The notes beneath the pieces are model-generated. The model made no database searches. It saw only the letters and a program-made list of their open reading frames with translations, and was not told the DNA's origin. Position numbers and translations under genes: made by a program. Positions 34,634 to 46,577 of a stretch of DNA of 64,000 bases are shown here, one piece after another (position 1 is the first letter of the stretch; every line of letters starts with the position of its first letter). This DNA comes from Thozetella sp. PMI_491. Its lineage: Eukaryota; Ascomycota; Sordariomycetes; Chaetosphaeriales; Chaetosphaeriaceae. The DNA is taken from assembly GCA_021432635.1 (NCBI GenBank), contig MU270050.1, forward strand, positions 186,001-250,000. The letters are read 5' to 3'.

Positions 34634-36121
34634 ATGCCAGTTACAATCCAAGTCGCCAAGCACGAGGCTCGCCCCGTCAGCTATGCGCTGCAATCTGGCA
34701 TCCCCGCAGAACGCGATTCTCAAAATGTTCTTGAGAAGCTCGCGAGCAAGAACTCGAGCGACATTGGCAAGATCCTCCATACTGGGCTGGGCCCTCAGAC
34801 CTCCCTTTCAGACGCCAGACTGCAAGACTTGCGACTCAGCGTCCAAGACCACGGTCTCGTGCGCGCGGCTTACTATGCCTACTCGGATCACCACCATCTT
34901 GTGCTGCGGCCCGAGGACGTGTGGTTCGCTATTCTGACACAGTTTAGCTTCTTCGTCAACGCACATTCTGAGGAGCTTCGCTCATCATTTGTTGCACACG
35001 AAGGCAAGAAAGGCTTGGTCCTGCGCGACCCTGGCCAGCCGGACATGGGCATAATGTGTCGCAATATGACGAAGCTTATTGACGAGAACATTGTGGATGC
35101 AGAGCTACGCAAGTGGGTCTTACCTGCCTTCACTACCACGACGGTCAACGACGAGGTCATAGCCGCCATCATTATGATGGGCACTTTGCAAAAGTACTTC
35201 GACTATGTCTTCGATTGCTCGTGTTGTGGCATTCCGACTGTCACGCTGCTAGGCGAGCTGAGCGACTGGGCAGATATCCAGCGGCGCATCGAGAAACTAT
35301 CTGAGTACGGAGAGGAGCCAACGCGCTTCTGTGGCATGCTACGGCCTATTCTGAAGTACATGGTTGCTTCCTTCACAGATGGGCCGGACAACGCTGCCGT
35401 CGTGGACTTCTGGAGTCGCATCATCGACCGCCAAGGGGACAGCGGGACAGACACCCTGACAGGCTGGATGGTAGCCTTCTGCTTTTGGGACGAAGACGGT
35501 AAGTGCTTGGCTAAGAGTTCATATGGGGACTACGCAAAATTCGACGGGGTAGCGTACCATGGCGTCGAATTCACTGAAGTCCCGGCTGGATTCATTTCGG
35601 TGCCTGTCACGTATATTTCTCCAGGCCGCGAAGTGATAGACACGAAGCTGCTCGCCGGGTTTGTCGGGTTTGAAGCGATAATAGCTTTGAACCATCCTTG
35701 GAGGCCGCCTGCAGAGACGAGGCAGCCAGGAGAGGATGCCCCTTTTTACAAGAAGCCTCACCGAGGGGTCAAGTCCCTCCTCCGATCTGCGAGCAGGACG
35801 CTGTCCAAACTGTGCAATAACGGTGTTAGCTTGGACGACACCCAAGAGAAGGTCACCACCAGCCAAGAAGGGCCAACGCAGACGCAGAAAGCAGAGGGGT
35901 CGTCTCGGCCGCTGAGCACCCCCAAGTATCAACTAGATACTCTTCAGCCTGTGACAGGGTGGTGGATGTATAGAGTCAGACAAGGCGAGAGCACAGGCAT
36001 GAGTCGCGAAGATTTTTTGCAGAGCAAACTGGAGAATGATTGGAATGGACAGGTCAGCACCGGCTACGTCCAACAGGACGGGGAGACAGTACTGGTAGAA
36101 GAAGGTCTGCCTTCGTATTGA
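34634..36121 (+). CDS. DUF4419-domain protein, 495 aa
   Basis: Single-exon gene starting MPVTIQVAKHEARPV. It matches the DUF4419 pattern of fungi: LRPEDVWFAILTQFSFFVNA and HSEELRSSFVAHEGKKGLVL (about residues 92-132), then LQKYFDYVFDCSCCGIPTVT followed by LLGELSDWADIQRRIEKL (about 185-223). The domain ends near residue 345. After it comes a basic, low-complexity linker and a short tail with the dipeptide-rich segment QPVTGWWMYR. The function of the family is unknown and no catalytic site is proposed. No signal peptide or TM is present, so it is probably cytosolic. Confidence 0.82.
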   Translation: MPVTIQVAKHEARPVSYALQSGIPAERDSQNVLEKLASKNSSDIGKILHTGLGPQTSLSDARLQDLRLSVQDHGLVRAAYYAYSDHHHLVLRPEDVWFAILTQFSFFVNAHSEELRSSFVAHEGKKGLVLRDPGQPDMGIMCRNMTKLIDENIVDAELRKWVLPAFTTTTVNDEVIAAIIMMGTLQKYFDYVFDCSCCGIPTVTLLGELSDWADIQRRIEKLSEYGEEPTRFCGMLRPILKYMVASFTDGPDNAAVVDFWSRIIDRQGDSGTDTLTGWMVAFCFWDEDGKCLAKSSYGDYAKFDGVAYHGVEFTEVPAGFISVPVTYISPGREVIDTKLLAGFVGFEAIIALNHPWRPPAETRQPGEDAPFYKKPHRGVKSLLRSASRTLSKLCNNGVSLDDTQEKVTTSQEGPTQTQKAEGSSRPLSTPKYQLDTLQPVTGWWMYRVRQGESTGMSREDFLQSKLENDWNGQVSTGYVQQDGETVLVEEGLPSY

Positions 36122-38546
36122 ACTTTTCCTATGCCAGGAATATCGGTATCTCCTAGCCTTTTCGTTACAGCAAGGTTGTTGTAAGCGTACTTTCGTGGAT
36201 GATTCCAGATGGGCACAAGAACAAGAATGTGTTTATATAGGGTACACTCGCCCTGCCTGCCAAAGGCAACCATTTCACCGTTAAAGCACCTGCTCCTAGC
36301 CCCCCCTTCTCCCCTTCTTTCTACGCCTATTTAATAGATCCCAAGTCTTTGCAGGACGAATGACTGTCACACCCAGGAGAACACCTGCATCTAGGACGAG
36401 AGCACCCTGTACTCTCCTAGCGATAGTGCTAACTTCTCTCTGTCTTATAACAAGTCCGCCGTGAGTATGCATGCTAGTATTTACAGTTACGATACAAGGA
36501 AACAGGTTGTTCCTATATGGACATATACAACTAGGCTAGAGTCTATATGGCGAAAACCCCACGAAAACATAGGCTGCGGCAGGTCCAAGGGCTAACTGCA
36601 AGGATTTCACGACTGATCACTGCGCGAGAGGAAGTAAGAGGACCAAGCATGCCTACTCGCGAGGAAGTGATTAGGTCATCGACGAGATTGACATTTAGCT
36701 TTGTCCGCTGTTGTGTCGCAGACATGTTTTGCGCATAAGCAACCATATTTGGGTAGCACCTTGACGCTGCATCTCGCTTGGATATCTGTACGTGGCTTAG
36801 TGGAAGATGTGGAGAAGTAGCGTGGGTGAATAAGTGTTCCGTGCGTTGGTTGATCCTTGTTTTCTTCCCGTATCCGTAAAAGATTTGGTGCCAGGGCTGG
36901 CCGGCTGCCCCCCATGAGCTAGCCGCTTTCCATGCTGAATGATCTTTCCAATCTTGCTGCGAAGAACTATGTTAGTCGCTGAAGAAATACACATGGTAGC
37001 GCGCACCTAGGTTAAACTCACATCAAAACGCCTGCCTTGCGCGTCTTCGCCCCAGGTAGGCTGCCTGCTGGGTGGAGGGGCGCAATGCCTTGCCGTTTGG
37101 CTCACCGGCTCCTTTTCCTGGGATGCTCAACAGAGAAGCTTTGAGCAACCCTGTCGCCAAGGCGCTATGAACTACGTGAATGCGTATGCTGCGGCAGCTG
37201 TCGGTATGCAGAGATTGATCATGAGGTAGGCAAGGCAAGTACGGCAAGGATACGCTAGGTATGGATAATTAATCCACCAATTGCTTCCAGCAGAGGGCCA
37301 AAGTGTCAACGGGCGCTAGCGGCTCTGTGCAGCGTCCCGAGGTTCCTGGTGCTTCGCGCAAGCCCCACGCCTCCTGGTTCCCAGTTGCGTTTCGCCTCAC
37401 CTGTGAGGGGCCTCAGGGGCCCGTCCAAAACTTCAGATGCCAAGCGGCAACAGTGGACACGATCGCTGGTCCGATCTTCAAGATCGACAGATCCTCAGTA
37501 GGATAGCTATCGTTTGTTCATTGTTCCCAGCGTCGCACTGGATATACGATGCTGCGCGCTTGCTTCGCCATAGCTGCGTTTGGCTTGCTCATTGATGGCT
37601 CGGCCAGACGTGTCTTGGGGCATTTGTGATGAAGACATCGAAATTAGCGCCACGGACCCACGCTTGATGCGGATACTCGACAAGCCGGTTTCTTAAATTT
37701 TCCTAAGGTGGGCTAGGCTGATGCGAGAGTCCTCATCTGTCCGCGCCGCCGGCGCTTGACCAGACACATGTGGGGAGATGAGTCCATTTTCGTCCCTACA
37801 TTTAGGACCGCCTCGCGTCCCAGTGTCAAGGCCCCTGGGGTACCTGGTCTAGCGCATTGACTTGAGACTCGTCAGCGTATCCGAACTTCAGACGCCTCCT
37901 TCCCCTGGCCGGGTGGGGACGTCATCCCACGTTTTGCAGGCCAAAAAGAGGCCCAAAAATGGCTACAAGCTTTGTGGACAGGGAAATGAGGATGGTACTT
38001 GTCATGCCCTCGGGAAGATGCCCTGCAGGTATCGGCGCTGAGAGATTTTATGTAGCCGCTAGCCCGGAAAAGGGTACAGTCTAGCCATTCGAGCTGTCAA
38101 CGGGCCTCATGTTCGGATAACAGGATCGCTTAAACTTAGCAGGTTTGACCTTCCCAGCAACCAGGGGGGGTCGGCCTGGACCAGGCCATGCAACGTCGGC
38201 CAGGGACTCAGGTTATGGGATCATCGCCGTCCCATCTACCTGGTCGAGCATCACTGCAGGGTATCAGCCGTGCCTCGTGGCATGCATATAAGCCTCGCGA
38301 TGCCCTACGTCCTCGAGGTGTTTGGCTCTGATCTACATTCGCTCGTCACTTCTTCAGTCATTCCTTCTTGAAAATCTCTCAGGCTCTGTGAGCCGTTACA
38401 TTCTTTCGCTCCCTTCTGCAGCGGTATATTTTTTTTTGGCACAAAGCTCGGCTGGCCCTTCACCCGTTCGCTTTCGATTCTTGTCCAACCTTCGCTCTTT
38501 GTGACCACGCGCCACCTGTTATCCTACTCAGAATACAGTTATCAAA
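36122..38546. other. Gene-poor 2.4-kb region including the promoter of the secreted-protein gene
   Basis: No conserved coding sequence was recognised in any frame. The last 300 bp look like a strong promoter/5' leader, with a TATA element and long pyrimidine-rich tracts. Confidence 0.45.
38286..38292 (+). promoter_or_regulatory. TATA-like element upstream of the secreted wall-type protein
   Basis: ATATAAG sits about 255 bp before the ATG and is followed by CT-rich sequence, typical of highly expressed fungal genes with a long leader. Confidence 0.4.
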
Positions 38547-40145
38547 ATGAAGTACGAGTGTGCTGCTCTCCTCGTCGCGGCTGGCCTAGCCTCCGCCGGC
38601 CCTCTCCCGCGCCAGCCTCTCCAGGCCCGCGAGGTGCCCCAGGAACATTCCCACAACTTTGTGCTGGACCTGGTTCGCACTTCCCTGAATCTCAATAACC
38701 CCAAGAAGATCCAGGACCCTGTCTTTGGACTCCTGGGGAATGCTGCAGCTGCAACGGGTGCCGGCGCCGTGACCAACCCGGATTGTCTCCAGCAGGAGAC
38801 GGCTGACCAGGCCTTCACCAACGCCAAGGCGGCCGGTGACATCCCGGGCATGGCCGGTGCGCTACTTTACCGCGCTATTGAGCGCAACAGCGGCTCAGTT
38901 GGCACGGCTAGCGTCATCTGCAACGAAACCGCGACCAACCCCGAGATCGCAGCTCTTACCCAGCACCAAGACCCCGCCTCGCCCAATGCTGCTTCTATCA
39001 ACAAGGGTATTGCCCTCGCCCTTGCGAAGCAGCTCGCTGGCATTGGCGCAGATCCACTGCTAGCCCTCGAGTCCGGCACCTTCGCCCCCGGCACTCTTGG
39101 TGATCCCACCGCCAAGGGCAACTCGTGTGATACCGAGGCTGATGAGCCTGGCTGCATCTACAGCCAGAAATTGCTTGTCCTGGATGCCACCGAGGCCGAG
39201 ATTAGCGCTGCTGTCGCCGGCATCAAGCCCTCGATCACCGGTACCGGCGTCCTGAGCGCTACTCATATCGCCTTTGCCGGCCTCCCAGTGGCAGGTGGCA
39301 CGGCTGCTGCCGTCGCCACCAACGTCGCCGCTACTACGGCCGCTGCGGTGGCGACGAGTGACGATTCGTGCCCGGCCACAGTTACTGTGACTGTGACTCC
39401 TGCAGCTGCTGATGCGGCGACAAGCGCCTGCAGCGTCATTACTACCACGGTGGCGGCCTCAGCCGCTAGCTCCCTCGCCGGTGCGGTTGAAACTGCCGCC
39501 GCCGACGCTGCGACGGGTACCAACCTCCAGGTCTTCACCGGCACCCTTGGTGGCGCTCCCCCGCCCGTTACTTCCAGTGCCACCGACCGCCCCTTCACCG
39601 TCAATGGTGACACCTTCCTGAACCTCAACGCCGCCCTGCAGCGCAGCTGCTCAGTTCAGCACAATGCCTGCGCAAATGCGGCCAACAGTGGTGCGCTGTC
39701 GGGCGGCGTGGGACAGTGCGAGACTCAGGAGCAAGCTTGCAGCGCAACCATCGCCAAGCGACAGGCAAGCTCCAACTTTGGCTCGTGCGGTAGCCCGGAA
39801 ATTCTGTTCGAGTCCGGCCTGGACGGCCGCAACACCAACGCCTTCATCGCGGCCGACCAGAAGGACTACAACCACGGTAGCGCACTCAACATCGCCGTCA
39901 TTGCCGGCTTTATCTGCCAGCGCCTAGGCTCGCCCTGCAACGCGCCCGCCGATGTTCAGGCCTCGTGCACGAGTGCCTCGGCTGCCGCCGTTGCCACCAC
40001 CCAGAACCAGGCCGCCGCGGACGTTTTCAACAGCATCCTAGGTGTGTCGGGCGGATCTGCCGGTGCCGTGACCACCGCTCCCGCGGCTGTCGCCACTGCG
40101 ACTGCGGCGGCGTCCGTTGTCATGACGATTACCCAATGTGCCTAG
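38547..40145 (+). CDS. Secreted Ala/Thr/Val-rich cell-wall-type protein, 532 aa
   Basis: Single exon with signal peptide MKYECAALLVAAGLASA and a basic cleavage-like PLPRQPLQAR. The N-terminal half holds paired Cys (NPDCLQQETAD, ASVICNETATNP, NSCDTEADEPGCIYS). A low-complexity Ala/Thr/Val linker (about 250-330) includes TVTVTVTP. The C-terminal module FTVNGDTFLNLNAALQRSC then CETQEQACSATIAKRQ is one I associate with fungal extracellular proteins of unknown function. No GPI site is obvious at the end (VVMTITQCA). GC-rich codon use suggests high expression. No enzymatic motif was found. Confidence 0.75.
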   Translation: MKYECAALLVAAGLASAGPLPRQPLQAREVPQEHSHNFVLDLVRTSLNLNNPKKIQDPVFGLLGNAAAATGAGAVTNPDCLQQETADQAFTNAKAAGDIPGMAGALLYRAIERNSGSVGTASVICNETATNPEIAALTQHQDPASPNAASINKGIALALAKQLAGIGADPLLALESGTFAPGTLGDPTAKGNSCDTEADEPGCIYSQKLLVLDATEAEISAAVAGIKPSITGTGVLSATHIAFAGLPVAGGTAAAVATNVAATTAAAVATSDDSCPATVTVTVTPAAADAATSACSVITTTVAASAASSLAGAVETAAADAATGTNLQVFTGTLGGAPPPVTSSATDRPFTVNGDTFLNLNAALQRSCSVQHNACANAANSGALSGGVGQCETQEQACSATIAKRQASSNFGSCGSPEILFESGLDGRNTNAFIAADQKDYNHGSALNIAVIAGFICQRLGSPCNAPADVQASCTSASAAAVATTQNQAAADVFNSILGVSGGSAGAVTTAPAAVATATAAASVVMTITQCA

Positions 40146-41050
40146 ATCAATCTGCAGCACAATAGTCTTTGTTTTTCTCCCGTGTGCTAGTGCACTCGGC
40201 GCAATGGTGTCTTCCGATGGAACGACGCATGGTGAACTAGGGGCGGTAGCCGGGTAACTGTTTATCCCATCCGGCTGAAGAAAGGCCAAGTTAGGCCTAC
40301 GACATACTGTCCCACAGGGCAGAGTAGATAGCAGCCATACTTAGAGATATGTATTAACGAAGGTTTTATGCAACAAAGCTATTCGCCCGTGACGTCGCCA
40401 GTAAGGTCGCCCTGATAAATGCGTAGCATGATTGTGGGCTCTTAAGACATGAAATGCCTCGTTCGAGACTGCCCAATCTGAAGTAGACACCGTGCAAATT
40501 TGATCTAAACTCATTTGGGTGGCTACAACCTCGTAAACGTATCTCGCTATGTCTCGCTCAGGATAGATCCTTGCTTGTTCTCCGCCTAAATCAGCAGACT
40601 GGATTCGAAGAAAGCTGCGAATCTAGGCGCTACGGAGGTTGTCGAAGAATCTAGTAACCATAGGACGTAAGTATTAGTAGATAGGTAGTACCTGCCCGGT
40701 TACCCCATTGGCCCCTAAGAAACTCGGTGGGAATTGCGCGGTCCCGACAGCTCGTGAGTATATCCCGCCACACTTGAGCTATGCCACCGTGTTGAACTGG
40801 AATTCTGTCTTATCAACTAAGTTATCTTACCCAAGGTATAAATATTACATAGCCAGCGACCTTGGCCCCAAAATCTAGTTGTATGCCTTACGCAAACTAT
40901 AGAGAATGGAGTGGTACCAAGAATGCTTTTCCTAAACTCCCTAGCATACGTAAGATGCGGCGGAGCCCCAAAAGGCCTTTCCCCGACCAAACCCTCAAGC
41001 TCGCTTCAAACCCGTCTAAAAAACAACTCCGGCCCTATGCCTCCCGAGCA
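40146..41050. other. Convergent intergenic spacer
   Basis: 3' flanks of the secreted-protein and GT32 genes. Nothing else is supported. Confidence 0.4.
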
Positions 41051-42061
41051 TCATGAACTATCTCGCCATGAACCCTTGAAGCGATGTCTAGACAGGGCAT
41101 CGGACGGCGTCCACCACCACGTGCTTCCTGAGTGCAGCTGGCCGGAAGTGAACGCATTTATCGGCAGTATCAATACATCCCCATATAACCTCGGCTCTTT
41201 CATGCCCGAAAGGTCGGTCAGGTCCTTTAGGTTCGGGTCCGCTTCCCGTATGTAAGCCCAAACCCTTGTCGTCCACGCCACTGGGCCAGTCATGTTCAAT
41301 ATCATTCCATCGGGAATGTGCATGTCTTTGATGGCAGCCCCCTGCGTTGCTGCGAGTTCATTGACAGTCGATTCCACCTCGGCCACCATGTCCTGCATGA
41401 GACCATGGCCGGGAACGCACCCGAGACTCCATTGGCCGAATTGCAGGCGATACACCATGTCTCCGGGTTCTGTGGACGTTTCGGTGGTCGGCTCGTCGTA
41501 CTCGACGCCAGTGATAAGCCTGACCTTCGGCTTGTAGACGTCTGGAATCCATTCGTCGATGCCCTTCAGAGCTGTCGTATCGAGATCAGTATAAATGCCT
41601 CCTTCTGCTAGCAGGATCAGGTAGCGCAGAAAGTCCGACTTCATCGCGGGGTTCTTGAGGTCTTCGTAGAGGTCGAGTATGTCGGTGCGATTCGCATAAT
41701 ACGTGCGGAGGAACGTTCCAGCCCCCTCGTCGCTGAGCATCTTGTAAGTGTAGAAGGGGTTCTTGTCGACCCACGAGGACACGTCCGGTGCAGGTATGCC
41801 CCGCGCTTCGTGGACGCTTCCGCGAACTGGCGAGAGAATGATCTGCCATATCTTTTTTGGCAACAGAGACTGCGCCTGCCCATATTTTGGATGTATCCTT
41901 CGACCGTCGAGAGGGAAGAAAATTGGATAAAAGTTTAAGCCCGCAATGACCAGAATAGCAGTAGCTACCGAACAGAATCGTTTTCTACGATGAAATAGAG
42001 CCTTTGTTGGAAGAAGAAGGGAATAGCCATTGTGCGCCGGCTTGCTCGTAGCGCTGGCCAT
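41051..42061 (-). CDS. GT32-family glycosyltransferase (OCH1-like), 336 aa
   Basis: A Golgi type II membrane protein that would transfer a sugar, in OCH1-like members mannose from GDP-mannose, to glycans or lipids. The chosen ATG gives a short basic cytoplasmic tail, then a TM (about residues 31-49, SVATAILVIAGLNFYPIFF). The fold is marked by PKKIWQI at the domain start, NPAMKSDFLRYLILLAEGGIY, and the metal-binding DxD in TDLDT (Asp159, Asp161). It ends after the SGSTWWW and SDALSRHRFKGSW segments, typical of fungal GT32. Single exon, length normal. It lacks any clear partner gene nearby. Confidence 0.87.
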   Translation of the reverse strand: MASATSKPAHNGYSLLLPTKALFHRRKRFCSVATAILVIAGLNFYPIFFPLDGRRIHPKYGQAQSLLPKKIWQIILSPVRGSVHEARGIPAPDVSSWVDKNPFYTYKMLSDEGAGTFLRTYYANRTDILDLYEDLKNPAMKSDFLRYLILLAEGGIYTDLDTTALKGIDEWIPDVYKPKVRLITGVEYDEPTTETSTEPGDMVYRLQFGQWSLGCVPGHGLMQDMVAEVESTVNELAATQGAAIKDMHIPDGMILNMTGPVAWTTRVWAYIREADPNLKDLTDLSGMKEPRLYGDVLILPINAFTSGQLHSGSTWWWTPSDALSRHRFKGSWRDSS

Positions 42062-43887
42062 GGCTATAAACGCCACAAGAGGTAAGGGTTAATAGTTGAG
42101 AGGGAAACACTTGGCAATAAGGAAAGCTCCATCGTTTTAAAGGAGGAGTGTCCTGTCCCCTTAAACGTGGAGCGCGAGTGTGGGGCATTATCTCGATGGA
42201 GGCCCCAGCTTGAAGATTCAAAGTCCGGGGTTCCATGACTGTAGGTGACGAGTTTCCACACCTCTTAGTCACGATTGACAGTAGAAGTTTCTCTGACGTA
42301 ACTGGACACAAGCAAGGCATGCGCTTCCGCCCAGATTGTGCGGGTGTGAGAATTGGCTGCCTATTGCGTAGATAGTAGATCCGACTTAGTGTAAACAACA
42401 GCAGAAAGGCTGAAAAGCCCAGTTCCCTAGTTCGATTTCAGGTATCAATTCGCGGAGGCATCGTGGCTATATATCGGGTCAATTAGGTTCACGCATCAGT
42501 TCCCTTTAATGAGGGTGGAGCTTGATGTGCCGGTCGAGCAAGACCTGATTCTTCTGTGGATATCCTCTAGACACCTATGCATTTATTTAGGTTGGTGATT
42601 TATTGGCTACGTGTGACTCCTGCGTAGCTGATCATCGTCCTCTTCTAGGCCGTCTATACAACGAGGGTTAGGGACAAATCCTTATAGAAGAAGTGACTAA
42701 AGAAGGATTGTAAGAAGAAGGAGAACCAGATGGCCTGACTGGGAATGGAGAGAGAAGCGGGGGGTTAGATCTACGCGTATTTTCACAGCGGATAATACTA
42801 TAGGATTGCAAGTAGACAATGATGGTCATCGTTGATGGGCAATCGCTCGTAAAGCAGGGGTTTTCGAGGACCTAAGGAATGGAGCGGCTGCTCTTGTGTT
42901 GTCTAGCGCCTCGGCTATGTACAACAGTTAAAAGGCGTCCTACAATTGCATTCAACGCCGAGCTCTGAGGTTGAAGGCACTCCCCTTGTAGCACAGAAGA
43001 CCTCCTCAATATCCCAATACTACTGATACCCCCCGTGCCTAGCAATTGCGTAGTAGCAAACAGGATGCTCAGCATTACGGTGAACTGACTGATACCCCGT
43101 ATACATGGCATTTATCCGGCCACGTTTATGCCATCCATTCACTTCTACATATTTACATGTTGCTATTACTATAAGTCCGACGCGTCATTAGGGGTCAGTA
43201 TTTGGGATGGGCAACTTGATATGAACCCAAGCCGCGGTACTGCCCTCACGTGGGAAATGGAACGCAAGTCCACGACAGACAAGAGCATGCAAGATATGTG
43301 GACAGTTTATAAACAGTGAAGGCAAAGGTGGAAATCTCATTCGGTCCTTATTCATAAATTAAACATTACTAGTGAGGCATGGGATAGTACGACAGTGTTG
43401 ACCGTCAGAAAGCTTGAGGTGTAGGCACTTTCTAAACCTCCGCAACCAGCTCTTTGAAGCCGACGATAGCAATAAATAAACACGGACAGGCTGCCAATAT
43501 TGATCATCAGTATAATCGTTTCAGTAGGCAGAATCTTACGGTCAATTGAGGACGTCTATCATCAACACACGTAGCGGCTCAATTAACTAGGAGGGCATAT
43601 AGAGATGATATCTATTGAGCTCTTGCTAATCTAAGTGGCTGAGAAATATAGCAGGAATCGTCATCTACTACGATACAAAGTTCAATTTCACTTATAGTAC
43701 AAATCAAAGGAGGCTATCTCTCCCCCGCGTGGGTATTGATGGTAAATTGTGTGTGAGAATGGGCGTTTCCTTAGGCAGGCATACATTTTGGCAACGGGAG
43801 ACATTCGCCTGGTGTAGTTTTAGGGCCTCTTAACGTCTAGTTAGGAAGAGCTTGTTCTGCTTAGAACACAATTTTATGCTACTTACA
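42062..43887. other. Gene-poor 1.8-kb region
   Basis: Contains the GT32 promoter and the 3' flank of the GH43 gene. One GGGTTAGGG telomere-type nonamer is at 42665-42673. No gene was recognised. Confidence 0.4.
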
Positions 43888-46577
43888 TCAACAATTCCCG
43901 TAGATGCTTGCCTCGTAAAGCCCTGCTTCCCACGTAGCGGCAGTGTTGTGGACTACATCCCAGACGCTAATGGTGTCGATGCGGACATAACGATACCTCC
44001 CCGAGACCTGGTGTGCCTTGAAACCAGGTAAAACATTTGCCGTGTTATCGAATATTTGAACCCAGCTCGCATTGTCTGTGCTACCGCTTAGCGTATAACG
44101 CTCGACCGCATCGGATCCTGAAACACTGCGAAACGACAGTCCTATCCATGACAGGCTGTAAACGCGGCCTAGGTCCACCTGCCAGAAATACGGAACTGTC
44201 GATGGGAAGTAGTACTGGGCAACTGCATCATAGGCGCTCACGTCAAAGTTGATACCATCATTGGCTGCCGCTGCGCTAAAGTTGTAAGTGCCAGCCAGGG
44301 TTTGCGCGGCTGTTAGACTAGTCGCCAGTGTCGCAACTACAGGTTTATTGAGCGATAGAAGCCTCCAGGACGGCGTATCAACTGTTCCGTCGGCAACGTT
44401 GATGGCAGGTTGCGGGTCGAAGGATAATCTCATGGAGCCGCTACCGACGACCCCATTCTCGCCGGCCGAGCTATCGTCGACGTACACTGGCATGAAGACG
44501 TATGACGACTGTGGGAGATTACTTACGTTGTAGCGGTCTCCTACGTAGATGTATGCCGGGCTGTCGTTGGTTCCGATGTTCTGAATCCATGTGGGCTGGC
44601 TCCCAAAGGTGCTTGCATCGCCGATGGGAGCAAGCGGAGACCATCCCGATCTTCCATCCCGATATCCCGTGATAGGGTCGCGCGGGAGCGAAAACCCGGC
44701 GGCGAAATCTCCAGTGCGCTTATACATTCCTTGGTTGGAATACCATCCGCTCTGCCCGGATGTTATAAGGTAAACGTAATCCCCAGAGGCACCACGGTTG
44801 CGCACTAAGACTGGGGCCTCGCGCGATTCGCTTACGAAGATGTCGTACTCCCTGTCTTCAACAACGTCCGTCAGATCATCAGTCAGTTGCCAGATGCGGC
44901 CGTATATGTTGTCTGTTGCTGTTACAAGGTAGTGCGTTTCGGTCCTTGGGTCCTCCCACACAGTCATGTCTCGGGAGCCGAAGCCTATGTTGTCGCCCAC
45001 AACGGGTGGATCAGGATCGAGGCCGTCCATGGTGTAGTAACAATTGGTCATGTAAGACGGGCTGTAAATCCTAATACCGCCGCTCTGGAATGCGGCGGAA
45101 GTTTGTGCGTATGTGCCCGAAAGGTAATTGATCACTGGTGAGAATATGGGGACGTCGGACGGATTTCCAGCGATCTCATACGTCTGAACCACCACATCGG
45201 TGGCTTGGCCATTCTTGACTGCGATGGCCTTGATAGTAAGGTTGCTGCCAACAGCTCCAGCAACAGTGATACGAGTGCCGACTGTGTAGGCTTGTGCCGA
45301 GTTCGTCTGTACTGGATCTGAGCCGTCTGTAGTATAGTAGACAGTGGCGTTCTCGGTTGAGACCGTAATGAATGCGGCGTCGCCACTGTTCACGAGAATA
45401 AGGGTGCTCGATATGGATTCTTCCAGCGTAGGACTGATGACAGGAGATACCAAGGTTACCCGTTCGTCACCTGGGTCCCCGATGTTAAAGACCGTCGTCA
45501 CAACGGGTGAGCGGATATTTGTGGCGTACCGGACGATGTACGTAGATGCTGACACGCTGTAGTTGCTCGAATACTGGTTGTATAGAGTTGCATTCCAAGG
45601 GGTCATCCTCACAGCGACGGCCTTTAAAGTCATGCCGAAGCGAACATTTGCGAACGAAGCAGTTCCATACTGAGACGCTGCTACATAGGCTGGATTATAA
45701 GGGCTTGTCGTGCTCGGAGTTCCATATTGGAGAATGGCCGGTGGATAGCTCGGCTGGACTGGCATGTAAGGATGCGAGGTATCGGCTGCTATCTTCGAGG
45801 ATGTACCGAAGTCAATTCGTGAACCCCCAACCCGATCACCCATAGCAGTAGCTGCAGCATTCCCTGCCCCAGGTCGACGATGACCTCTACTTGTGATCGT
45901 ATATGGACCTTGAACGTTTTCAGCAGTCGCCATAATGACTTCTGAGGGGCTGTAGGAGCCGACCATCTCCCAGTGCTGCAGAGTGGTCACTATGGGCTGT
46001 GGAAATTACATGCGACGGGGTGATGCATACTGCCCATATGATATATTTGCCGGTCGTTTTGGATTTCATAAGCTTTGGTCGCTCGTATATGCAGTAGAGC
46101 AGTGGCTGGTTTCCATTGACGTCGGGCGTGTACACTGTGATAGGACTGCCGAGCTTCTCCCAGTTGAGTAGATCTTCTGACCTGTACAAACTAGAATCTA
46201 AGTGTTGGCAGTCGTTTAACACACAGGTAAGGGAGAGCTCAGAAAGTAGAGGCTTACTTGACTAGTGCAGAATCGCCGGTCGAACTGGGACTAGATGGAG
46301 AATTCTGGCCAACCCAGTAGAAGGTCGAGTTCTCCGCGTAAATGTTTCCACCCCATGCTTTTATCCTGTCCCCAGCGATGTCGTACCAATTCTCGCCATT
46401 AGGTACTGCCTTGTAGGGCAGAAGGTCTCTAACGCGGAGTGCTGCATTTCCGCGGCTCCAGGGGTTGCTTGCATCATATGCCAAATTCGAAGGTTGAAGT
46501 CGAGTCCGAGACTCAGCAAACGCGCCTCCCAACCAGCCACTTGCTGCAAGGAGTCTTACCCCAATCTGGGTTCTCAT
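43888..46577 (-). CDS. Secreted multidomain GH43-type glycoside hydrolase with chitobiase-like and F5/8C modules, 855 aa
   Basis: Exons 46258-46577, 46031-46190 and 43888-45975 join in frame. A leader MRTQIGVRLLAASGWLGGAF is followed by the first GH43 blades (IKAWGGNIYAENSTFYWVGQ, YRSEDLLNWEKLGSP, CIYERPKLMKSKTTGKYIIW). About residues 160-400 then hold chitobiase/hexosaminidase C-terminal-like repeats (NATVYYTTDGSDP, NCYYTMDGLDP). The GH43 fold resumes with SRDMTVWED and the acid residue in REAPVL, plus SGQSGWYSNQG. It ends in an F5/8C (discoidin) carbohydrate-binding domain finishing WEAGLYEASIYGNC. It is closest by motif to the exo-beta-1,3-galactanase-like branch of GH43; substrate not proven. 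Confidence 0.85.
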
